From Acidobacteriaceae bacterium (lineage in GTDB: Bacteria > Acidobacteriota > Terriglobia > Terriglobales > SbA1): DNA of 5,838 nucleotides. The notes under the pieces are model-generated. The model was not told where the DNA came from. It saw nothing but the letters and a program-made list of their open reading frames with translations, and ran no database searches. This document shows, in pieces, positions 1 to 4,881 of the stretch; within the stretch, counting starts at the first letter, position 1, and every line of letters starts with the position of its first letter. Made by a program: the position numbers and the translations under genes. The stretch spans positions 471 through 6,308 of the forward strand of contig PMHI01000028.1 in the NCBI GenBank assembly GCA_003156615.1, in the 5' to 3' direction.

Positions 1-27
1 ATGGATGGACTCAAGGTGAAGTCATGA
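1..27 (+). CDS. Possible 3' end of an upstream gene (partial)
   Basis: The first frame of the window is open for eight codons (ending in DGLKVKS) and stops with a TGA at 25-27. This stop overlaps the ATG of the next gene in an ATGA arrangement, which is typical of translationally coupled neighbours. Eight codons are too few to identify a product or to exclude chance. The same bases contain an AGGTGA-like ribosome binding site for the next gene. The sequence left of the window would settle whether a gene ends here. Confidence 0.2.
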   Translation: MDGLKVKS

Positions 28-449
28 CCGAACTGGTTGATTCGTCGATTGCACAATACGCAGTGATCGAGGCTCGTCGGACAGAAGGTCCTTCGGAATG
101 CTTCGTGATTGCCTATCCTGATGAGGAATCCCTGCGGGATCTCATCGCCGGCCCCAGCATCATCGCGTGCGGCTTCGCCTCCCGTGAAGAGGCTCAAGCA
201 AAGGTCGACGCTGACTTCTGGACGGCCGCCGCTTGGGAACGAACTTGCAGAGGACTTACTGTCGTCGGAGCTGAGGAATATCCACGCGGAGCCTTTTCGG
301 TAATGCGGCGCATAGGCTCCGCGTTCGATCTGACGCACACTGGGAGAATCGTTCATGGTTTTCTCCGGGCGGCTATTGCAGCGGCCATTCTCATCTTTTA
401 TTCCAAAAACGCAGTGTCCACTGTGATCCGATCTCTTGTCGCAGGTTGA
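24..449 (+). CDS. Hypothetical protein with C-terminal membrane segment, 141 aa
   Basis: I do not recognise this protein. Residues 1 to about 95 look like a small acidic soluble domain (for example ECFVIAYPDEESLRDLIAG, then a segment rich in Ala/Glu, then aromatic WERTC). Residues about 109-127 form a hydrophobic stretch (FLRAAIAAAILIFY) flanked by Arg and Lys, consistent with one membrane-spanning helix and a short basic tail. There is no N-terminal signal peptide, so a tail-anchored topology with a cytoplasmic N-terminal domain is the simplest inference. The ATG start is preceded by AAGGTGA four bases upstream and overlaps a possible upstream stop as ATGA. Its 3' end overlaps the next ORF by 14 bp. 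Codon use looks genuine, with mixed codons that favour G or C in third positions. Confidence 0.6.
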   Translation: MTELVDSSIAQYAVIEARRTEGPSECFVIAYPDEESLRDLIAGPSIIACGFASREEAQAKVDADFWTAAAWERTCRGLTVVGAEEYPRGAFSVMRRIGSAFDLTHTGRIVHGFLRAAIAAAILIFYSKNAVSTVIRSLVAG

Positions 450-867
450 TTCTCAGTTCGGCATGATTCGGGTGAAGAAGGCAGACTTGCTGACGGTTGC
501 CCACTACCTGATCGGCCACCTTTCCTGCAGCCAGGTCCCGGCTTTGGCGAAGCGGCATAAGGTAGAGGCAAAGATAAACTCCGCGTCCGCACAGGAGCTT
601 CTCGTCAAGAAAGTGGGTGCCTACCCATTACCGTCCCGTTCCCGTGGCGATCTGCGACGCAATCCCCTCGGAACCTCCGTCTGGAGCCGCTTTCGGATCG
701 ATGGCTTGAAGGTTTTATTTTGTCCTTCACCCGCAAATGGGCCAATGATTCCCCTTCATGAATTCAAAGAGTTTTGTAGAAATAAGGTGGCGCTGAACCA
801 CTTGGTTAACGTTAGATCTGACATCGAGGCCAAACACGGACGCCACATGCGGCGTCCGGTGAGTTGA
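436..867 (+). CDS. Hypothetical basic protein, 143 aa (TTG start) or 134 aa (ATG 463)
   Basis: This protein is not recognised. It is soluble and rich in Lys, Arg and His, with no signal peptide or membrane segment. Visible segments are an N-terminal helix-like part (ADLLTVAHYLIGHL, residues 17-30), a basic middle (LAKRHKVEAK, then SRSRGDLRRN) and a C-terminal part containing WSRFRIDGLKVLF at residues 83-95 and HEFKEFCRNK near 108-117. The frame opens after a TGA at 424-426. The first available starts are TTG at 436, inside the preceding gene, and ATG at 463, which is 13 bp beyond its stop. Neither has a clear Shine-Dalgarno sequence, so translation may depend on coupling to the upstream gene. 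An enzymatic or DNA-binding role cannot be assigned. A degenerate gene is possible, but there is no internal stop. Confidence 0.5.
   Translation: MSQVDSQFGMIRVKKADLLTVAHYLIGHLSCSQVPALAKRHKVEAKINSASAQELLVKKVGAYPLPSRSRGDLRRNPLGTSVWSRFRIDGLKVLFCPSPANGPMIPLHEFKEFCRNKVALNHLVNVRSDIEAKHGRHMRRPVS
838..857 (+). repeat. Perfect 7-bp inverted repeat at the 3' end of the second gene
   Basis: GGACGCC at 838-844 and GGCGTCC at 851-857 are perfect complements around a 6-nt loop, ending 10 bp before the stop of the preceding coding region. No T-tract follows on the plus strand, so a classical intrinsic terminator is unlikely. It could slow 3' exonuclease decay of the mRNA or be chance in GC-rich coding sequence. 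Confidence 0.35.
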
Positions 868-921
868 AGGGTTGGAACCAGAGAGGTCGGGGACTAACCG
901 TCAAGAGCCTCTATTTAAGCG

Positions 922-1815
922 TCACTCCGCAGCGCGCCAAGTCGAACTGCGCGCTCTTATATTTGGAGCGACGGTCGTGGTATTAGGCCCGAGGTCTCTT
1001 TCGTAAACAATGCCGTCCTGCGTGACGATGAAGGTCTTGACGCCAGATGACCGGTATTTTGCGGGATATGCTACCAAGGCTACGCCGCCCCTCTTCTTGC
1101 CGCCGGAACCATAGCTGCTAGCCCCGGCCACAGAATCTGCCGTCACAATTCGAAAGTAGTATCCATGGAAGGGAGAGGACTCATTGCCTCCAGCATTCGT
1201 TGTACTGGCAGAGACGAGGCCCAGGACATACTGGCGGATGAAGTCATCGTCATATACATCTTTTGTCTCGCCCTGCTTCTTTGCCATTGCGAATGCACTG
1301 CAGATTTCAATCGCAGTGGCCTCGTTTTCTCCGACCCTGCGAAACTTGATTTCTTGTATGCCAGTCTTGGAATCGAAATACCAGGCACCATTCTTTGAAA
1401 CCAGTGGGATCGGAAAGGGCCAGTTTTCAGCGCCAATGTACAGCACTGTCGTCCCGTCAGCTTCCCTGACCAGACGGCGCATTTCCCGATATTTCTGGCA
1501 GAACTTCTCGCGTTCGAGCTTGTCTTGAACTTCGTCGCTCGAGGAGGTGACTTCCTTTCCTGCTCCGAGGATCGCTTCCAGGGACGGCTCGTCTTCATTT
1601 TGTACGGCCTGAAACAGAGCGCCGCTAGCTTCTTCTGGAGAGGAGAACGTCTTTGGTTGGGAGTCCTGAGCAAAGCTCGATCCAGCAAAGCCGGCTACCA
1701 GCAGCAGCAAGACGACCAATAGCAGACAAAAGATGCCGGATGCGAACCCGCAGACAAGTTTCACGGTGAATGTTTCAAGCGTCATATAGTTTGTGCGCAT
1801 GAGTTCTTTCTCCAT
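922..1815 (-). CDS. DUF2950 family secreted/anchored protein, 297 aa
   Basis: This is a DUF2950 family protein. The diagnostic C-terminal block is present: HGYYFRIVTADS near residues 217-228, then GGVALVAYPAKYRSSGVKTF (243-262) and VTQDGIVYERDLGPNT (264-279). DUF2950 has no known biochemical activity. Residues 18-49 form a long hydrophobic segment after a short N-terminus and end in SSFA-QDS, so the protein is probably exported, with a cleavable signal or a membrane anchor. The mature N-terminal half has FSSPEEASGALFQAVQNED (57-75), usual for the family, where a lengthwise conserved substrate pocket is not known. Start 1815 has GAGG eight bases upstream; ATG at 1800 is an alternative with GGAG nine bases upstream. 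It lies 33 bp downstream of the DUF3300 gene, its habitual partner, and ends facing the preceding plus-strand gene. The middle part (about 185-215) looks shorter than in typical relatives known from memory. Confidence 0.9.
   Translation of the reverse strand: MEKELMRTNYMTLETFTVKLVCGFASGIFCLLLVVLLLLVAGFAGSSFAQDSQPKTFSSPEEASGALFQAVQNEDEPSLEAILGAGKEVTSSSDEVQDKLEREKFCQKYREMRRLVREADGTTVLYIGAENWPFPIPLVSKNGAWYFDSKTGIQEIKFRRVGENEATAIEICSAFAMAKKQGETKDVYDDDFIRQYVLGLVSASTTNAGGNESSPFHGYYFRIVTADSVAGASSYGSGGKKRGGVALVAYPAKYRSSGVKTFIVTQDGIVYERDLGPNTTTVAPNIRARSSTWRAAE
931..955. repeat. 7-bp inverted repeat near the convergent 3' ends
   Basis: AGCGCGC at 931-937 and GCGCGCT at 949-955 are perfect complements with an 11-nt loop. 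They lie inside the last codons of the DUF2950 gene, which are read on the minus strand. On the plus strand the repeat is followed by CTTATATTT, a weak T-rich tail, so it could act as a weak terminator for transcripts arriving from the two genes to the left. On the minus strand it would sit just before the DUF2950 stop. The T-tract is poor and the call is tentative. Confidence 0.25.
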
Positions 1816-1848
1816 ATCATCAGCCTCGTTTCTGGTAACGGAACCGAA

Positions 1849-2898
1849 TTACCGGCGACCGCCGCCTCCCCCGTGAAAACCGCCGCCTCCGAAACCACCA
1901 CCTCCACGGAAGCCTCCGCCAAAGCTCGACCGTCCGCGATAGGAGAACCCTCTCGCGACTCCTCCATGGTTAAAGCCGCTGAATGCACCGGAACGAGTGC
2001 CATCGAATCCGTGATGCGACCCGCCGAAGCCCCGTGAGTCGGAGAAGCCACCGCCGCGAAATCCGCCGTCATGAAATCCACGGCCGCGATTGAAGTTGTT
2101 GCGGTTGGCGAAAATTCTGCTGTGTGACTCGTAGTGGTGATGGTCGAAACGAATGCCGTGGTGATGCCAATCGTATCCCCAGTTGTGCCAGCCCCAACCG
2201 TACCCACCAAAAAAGCCGACTCCAAAGCCGAAGCCAAATGCAATTCCCGGACCATCAAAGAAGAGCCCCGGATACCAATACCAGTCTGGCCAGATCCCGA
2301 TGGGCTCTCCATACACGAGCCAAGGGTCATACTCAGGAACGTAAACAACCTCCGGGTCGGCGGGTTCGATCACAATTGTCTGTCCCCGCTGGGTTACGTT
2401 TTCCTGCGATGTGCTTTTTAGGCTTCCAGCCTTTTCCGCACGCTCACGCATTACCTGAATGGCGTTCATCACGTCCTGCTCTTGGTTGACGTAGGCATCA
2501 CCGAGCGATGAGGTCCATGACAGATTCTTGTCCATGTTGGCGAGCACCGAAGGAAACTCAGTGAGCGCCTTCACGCTCGGGTCCCACGGTTGCTTATTTA
2601 CCTCTTCACCGAGTTTTTTTTCCTTTAGATCAGAATGCTGCTGCATCCACCGGTCTGCTTCCACAACTTGGTCAGGATAGGTAGCCGCTGCGAGAATCTG
2701 TGCCACTAACGCATCCGGATACAAGGCAATTGGCGCCACGAGTTGCTGCAGCTGTACCGCCGTCTGTGGCGCGGCCTGAACCTGCGGTGGTGCGGATGAT
2801 TCATCCGATTGGGCGGCGAGCCCCGCTCGCGCAGTCGCTAACGCAACGCAACAAGATAGAAAAAGAGACAGGGTCTGCTTTAGGAACTTCACAATCAT
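1849..2898 (-). CDS. DUF3300 family secreted protein with His- and Gly-rich tail, 349 aa
   Basis: Belongs to the DUF3300 family, whose function is unknown. Numbering from ATG 2898: residues 1-29 are a signal peptide (FLKQTLSLFLSCCVALATA, then AGLAA). Residues 46-190 are the conserved domain, with LVAPIALYPDALVAQILAA (53-71), the DRWMQ and QPWDPSVKALTEFP segments, and the PADPEVVYVPEYDPW motif (179-193). Residues 200-245 are dense in Trp, Tyr, Phe and Gly. A His-rich cluster (WHHHGIRFDHHHYESH, 244-259) follows, and the final 90 residues are Gly/Arg/Phe low-complexity repeats ending GGGGGRR. The frame is open further upstream to 3072, but those residues are not family-like and the signal peptide begins at 2898. 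The tight AAGGAG also allows GTG at 2892 as the true start. It is the first gene of a unit with DUF2950. The His cluster suggests metal binding, an inference only. Confidence 0.92.
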   Translation of the reverse strand: MIVKFLKQTLSLFLSCCVALATARAGLAAQSDESSAPPQVQAAPQTAVQLQQLVAPIALYPDALVAQILAAATYPDQVVEADRWMQQHSDLKEKKLGEEVNKQPWDPSVKALTEFPSVLANMDKNLSWTSSLGDAYVNQEQDVMNAIQVMRERAEKAGSLKSTSQENVTQRGQTIVIEPADPEVVYVPEYDPWLVYGEPIGIWPDWYWYPGLFFDGPGIAFGFGFGVGFFGGYGWGWHNWGYDWHHHGIRFDHHHYESHSRIFANRNNFNRGRGFHDGGFRGGGFSDSRGFGGSHHGFDGTRSGAFSGFNHGGVARGFSYRGRSSFGGGFRGGGGFGGGGFHGGGGGRR

Positions 2899-2899
2899 T

Positions 2900-2905
2900 C
2901 TCCTT
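2900..2905 (-). promoter_or_regulatory. Shine-Dalgarno of the DUF3300 gene, favouring a GTG start
   Basis: Read on the minus strand, AAGGAG is followed by one base and then ATG (2898-2896), which is too close for normal initiation. Two codons further in, GTG (2892-2890) sits seven bases from the same AAGGAG, the usual optimum. The protein may therefore start at GTG and be 347 residues long, beginning VKFLKQ. The signal peptide is intact with either start. Confidence 0.55.
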
Positions 2906-3158
2906 GCGGCGGGCCGGTATCTGAGCCCATTTGATCGTTGACACCCAAGAGCAAATGCACGCGGCTTTCCAATCAACCGCGGGAGGGTTTCCAGCGCATG
3001 AGTCAGGTAGTTGTTGGAGATGTGCTGATGAAAACCAAATAAGGCGTCCACCGGACGACACAACGCCCGCATTTCGACGGCCTTCGGATTTCAACTCGGC
3101 TCCGCAAGCCCCAGGATTCGGCAAAACATAGGGTGCGCTTTGGTTTTGACTGTGTCTC

Positions 3159-3169
3159 GGGACGGTCCC
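3159..3169. repeat. Short palindrome GGGACGGTCCC
   Basis: GGGAC and GTCCC flank a single central G, and partly complementary GTCT (3154-3157) and AGAC (3173-3176) lie just outside. A one-base loop makes an RNA hairpin strained, so a dyad DNA site for a dimeric regulator is a more natural reading. It lies about 260 bp upstream of the DUF3300 start, which is far for an operator, and could equally be chance. Confidence 0.3.
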
Positions 3170-3171
3170 AA

Positions 3172-3305
3172 AAGACCTTCGCTTACCGCGCGGGATCACC
3201 GCTCTTGGTTCGCGGACGTAGGAGAGCAGAGTCGCCTTCGCAGCGGCAATGAAAGATCAAGGGAGGCAGGACTGCGAAGGCGACTGTCGGTCTTGGCGCA
3301 TTGCC
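3172..3305 (+). ncRNA. Candidate structured RNA around the 14-bp hairpin (speculative)
   Basis: Several complementary pairs are arranged compatibly around the 14-bp stem. AAGACC (3172-3177) pairs with GGTCTT (3289-3294) as a closing helix. CCGCG (3186-3190) pairs with CGCGG (3211-3215) as a second inner hairpin. GGCAATG (3245-3251), in the loop of the long stem, pairs with CATTGCC (3299-3305) as a possible pseudoknot. A second CCTTCGC at 3176-3182 could compete for the 3' arm of the long stem, allowing a switch. The short helices are each within reach of chance in 130 nt. The strand is uncertain, and no promoter or T-rich terminator bounds it apart from a T-rich run near 3346-3354. It matches no RNA family I know. 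Confidence 0.25.
3230..3285. repeat. Perfect 14-bp inverted repeat with 28-nt loop (structured RNA or repeat element)
   Basis: AGTCGCCTTCGCAG (3230-3243) and CTGCGAAGGCGACT (3272-3285) are exact reverse complements separated by 28 nt. A 14-bp perfect match this close is very unlikely by chance. The loop includes GGCAATG and the purine-rich AAGGGAGGCAGGA. No T-tract follows directly on either side, which argues against an ordinary terminator. It may be the stem of a small RNA, a REP/MITE-like dispersed repeat, or the remnant of a mobile element. No transposase lies nearby and no flanking direct repeat was seen. Confidence 0.75.
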
Positions 3306-3494
3306 ATATGCTCCTCCGATGCTGCAAAGGACGAGTCTGTCACGTTCTTATTTTGAAACGGACATCGATCATCTGAACTAAGCACCAAATGCCCCTTCGT
3401 GATTGTGGAACGCGAAATGCATGGAGTATTTGCGTTCAGCTTTGGTGGCCACGGGAGTGGACGACACCTGGCTGGTGGTTCCTTGATCATTCGT

Positions 3495-3499
3495 GGAGG
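3495..3499 (+). promoter_or_regulatory. Strong Shine-Dalgarno GGAGG deciding the start at 3505
   Basis: GGAGG followed by TCTCT places the ATG at 3505 at a good distance, five bases away. It favours this ATG over the earlier in-frame GTG at 3493 and is the best evidence that the short cysteine-rich frame is translated, rather than the longer overlapping frame that opens at 3399. Confidence 0.6.
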
Positions 3500-3504
3500 T
3501 CTCT

Positions 3505-3720
3505 ATGCAGGTAATGAGGTCAGCTGCAATCGGGGTGAGTTCAGAGTTGATGTCCGACATTCTGAATTGCGTTTGCCCCGATTGCGGCGGAAGCATGGGC
3601 TGTGCCGGCCGAGCGTTCAAGTGCCTCGGCAAGTGTCAGCGGGACTGGCGCGAAATCTGGGAGCGAGTCCTGTCCGCTGGTTTCGACAGACGATCGACAA
3701 GGGCGATCAGAGCGAGTTAA
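3505..3720 (+). CDS. Small cysteine-rich zinc-ribbon-like protein, 71 aa
   Basis: A short protein with six cysteines. The core at residues 22-55 reads CVCPDCGG, then a Gly-rich turn, then FKCLGKCQRDWREIWERVL. The CPDC pair (24 and 27) and the KCLGKC pair (40 and 44) resemble the two knuckles of a zinc ribbon; Cys22 and Cys33 are extra. The amphipathic WREIWERVL helix after the second pair could be a contact surface. There is no signal peptide, so it is probably cytoplasmic. The specific partner is unknown. GGAGG lies five bases upstream of the ATG. It ends 20 bp before the next plus-strand gene and may share its transcript. A competing ORF in another frame covers the same DNA, but its protein there lacks motifs. 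A start at ATG 3514 is also possible. Confidence 0.6.
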   Translation: MQVMRSAAIGVSSELMSDILNCVCPDCGGSMGCAGRAFKCLGKCQRDWREIWERVLSAGFDRRSTRAIRAS

Positions 3721-3740
3721 TCAGTGAAGAGAGAATCCAT

Positions 3741-4124
3741 ATGAAACAAACGTTGCCGCTTGTTCTGGTAATTTCGGCCAGTGTTCTCTTAGCGCAAGAC
3801 AACAATGCGCCCAAGGGCCCGAGTCAGAACAACACGAAACCTGCCACAGAACAGACAGTGGTAACAGGCTGTGTCAGCAGGCTCAACGGAGATTTCGTTC
3901 TCGTGGAGCAGGACCCAGCGATGACCTACGAACTTCACTCGACGGGGAAAATAAAGGTGGGCCACCACCTCGGACAACAAGTAGAAGTGGCCGGGAAACA
4001 ATCGCCTTCGCTGACCACAAGCTCTGACTCCTTGGAGGGACGTGCTCCTTCCTCGGTGACGCTAACGATCAGCTCAATCAAAACCATTGCGAGAGAATGC
4101 ACCGAACAGCTCGTCTCTAACTAA
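3741..4124 (+). CDS. Small secreted OB-fold-like protein (DUF5818-like), 127 aa
   Basis: The protein starts with a clear signal peptide (MKQTLPLVLVISASVLLAQ, residues 1-19), followed by a polar Asn/Pro/Lys/Thr linker to about residue 36. The folded part has the pattern VVTGCVSRLNGDFVLVEQ (40-57), MTYELHS (61-67), HHLGQQVEVAGKQ (75-87), and a last strand VTLTISSIKTIAREC (106-120). This beta-rich VTGCV...YEL...VGHHLGQ-VEVAG layout matches small periplasmic OB-fold-like proteins common in Acidobacteriota (DUF5818-like); the family name is from memory. Cys44 and Cys120 could form a disulfide after export. Function is unknown. The frame is open upstream to 3399, but the signal peptide marks the start at 3741, with a weak GAAGAGAG sequence upstream. 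Gaps of 20 bp before and 46 bp after suggest a local operon. Confidence 0.8.
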   Translation: MKQTLPLVLVISASVLLAQDNNAPKGPSQNNTKPATEQTVVTGCVSRLNGDFVLVEQDPAMTYELHSTGKIKVGHHLGQQVEVAGKQSPSLTTSSDSLEGRAPSSVTLTISSIKTIARECTEQLVSN

Positions 4125-4170
4125 GTAGCGGAAGTTTATCTGGCGCTCGAAACCGCCAAGGAGAAGCGTT

Positions 4171-4881
4171 ATGAAGAAACCACTTACCTGTCTGATCAGC
4201 ATATTGCTCGTAGTTCTGCCAATTCTCTCCTCTTCTGTTTCGGCAGCGGAACCGGAGAAAGACGAAGATCGCTTAAGGAACAGCGGCACGGTGTTGAAAG
4301 AAATTCTCGATGTTCCTGACGACATCCCCCGGGACTTGCTCGACAAGGCCGACTGTGTAGTTGTCTTTCCGTCCGTTCTGAAGGCGGCTTTCATTGTCGG
4401 CGGCAGCTATGGGCGAGGCGCGATGTCCTGCCGGAGAGGCGAAGACTTCAGAGGATCGTGGGGTGCGCCTACCATGATGGCTCTCGAGGGCGGCAGCTTT
4501 GGCTTCCAAATAGGTGGCGAGGCAACGGATTTTGTTCTGCTCGTAATGAATGAGCGGGGTGCGAGCGGAATTCTAAGCAGCAAGGTGAAGCTTGGAGCGG
4601 ACGCCTCGGCCGCGGCAGGCCCGGTCGGCCGCACTACCTCGGCAGAAACAGACGCAACGCTGCGTGCGGACCTCTTGAGCTATTCCCGCGCTCGGGGTGC
4701 GTTCATAGGTGTCTCTCTCGAGGGATCAACCATTCGTCCCGATAATGGCGCGAACCGGCAGATTTATGGACAAAAACTTTCAGCAAAAGAGATCGTGCTG
4801 TCCGGGCACGTCGCCATCCCTCCAGCAGCTCAGGCGATGATTTCGACACTGGATTCCAGGACTCCGAGACATCGGTCATGA
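4171..4881 (+). CDS. Secreted SYLF-domain (Ysc84/DUF500) lipid-binding-type protein, 236 aa
   Basis: This is a SYLF domain protein of the bacterial YSC84-like group. Residues 1-25 are a signal peptide (KKPLTCLISILLVVLPILSS, then SVSAA), so the protein acts outside the cytoplasm. The SYLF domain runs from about 32 to 228: VLKEILDVPDDIPRDLLDKA (41-60), CVVVFPSVLKAAFIVGGSYG (62-81), RGAMSCRR, then SWGAPTMMALEGGSFGFQIG (96-115) and TDFVLLVMNERG (119-130). Later comes LGADASAAAGPVGR (141-154), then LLSYSRARGAFIGVSLEGS (168-186) and IYGQKLSAKEIVL (198-210). In eukaryotes SYLF domains bind phosphoinositides; in bacteria the ligand is unproven and lipid binding is an inference. AAGGAG sits seven bases upstream of the ATG. 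The length is normal. Its stop overlaps a 22-codon ORF, and fumC follows 101 bp later. Confidence 0.93.
   Translation: MKKPLTCLISILLVVLPILSSSVSAAEPEKDEDRLRNSGTVLKEILDVPDDIPRDLLDKADCVVVFPSVLKAAFIVGGSYGRGAMSCRRGEDFRGSWGAPTMMALEGGSFGFQIGGEATDFVLLVMNERGASGILSSKVKLGADASAAAGPVGRTTSAETDATLRADLLSYSRARGAFIGVSLEGSTIRPDNGANRQIYGQKLSAKEIVLSGHVAIPPAAQAMISTLDSRTPRHRS

Larger units (their letters stand above)
2899..3504. other. Intergenic region of about 600 bp with inverted repeats and no convincing gene
   Basis: This stretch separates the minus-strand DUF3300 gene from the plus-strand small cysteine-rich gene, so it should contain promoters for both directions. Several ORFs of 60-130 codons cross it on both strands, but none has a Shine-Dalgarno sequence, a recognisable motif or a plausible protein composition. 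A TTGACA hexamer occurs at 2938-2943 on the plus strand without a matching -10 at normal spacing. No strong sigma70 promoter was found on either strand. The main structure is the inverted repeat at 3230-3285 and shorter complementary segments around it, listed separately. Confidence 0.6.

Noticed and set aside
1782..2348. 188-codon minus-strand frame overlapping the DUF3300 3' half
   Set aside because: It is a shadow of the Gly- and His-rich tail of DUF3300, giving a Ser/Thr/Ala-rich sequence with no motif, and it overlaps the well-supported DUF2950 start.
2938..2943. TTGACA hexamer as a plus-strand -35 box
   Set aside because: There is no TATAAT-like sequence 16-18 bp downstream, and the next supported plus-strand gene is more than 500 bp away.
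2899..3072. 58-codon N-terminal extension of the DUF3300 frame
   Set aside because: The extension is not family-like and would place the signal peptide internally; AAGGAG lies at 2900-2905, directly before the signal peptide.
2801..3199. 132-codon minus-strand frame across the DUF3300 start
   Set aside because: It overlaps the real signal-peptide coding region in another frame, has no ribosome binding site and gives a motif-free composition.
3201..3221. GGTTCGCGG resembling a tRNA T-loop
   Set aside because: No acceptor stem, anticodon arm or proper GTTCRANNC loop could be folded around it.
3140..3376. 78-codon plus-strand frame through the intergenic inverted repeat
   Set aside because: It encodes a basic, Arg-rich sequence with no Shine-Dalgarno sequence and runs straight through both arms of the 14-bp repeat, which is not expected of a gene.
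3399..3740. N-terminal extension (114 codons) of the secreted OB-fold-like protein
   Set aside because: The true N-terminus is the clear signal peptide at 3741; the upstream part has no motif and covers the better-supported cysteine-rich frame.
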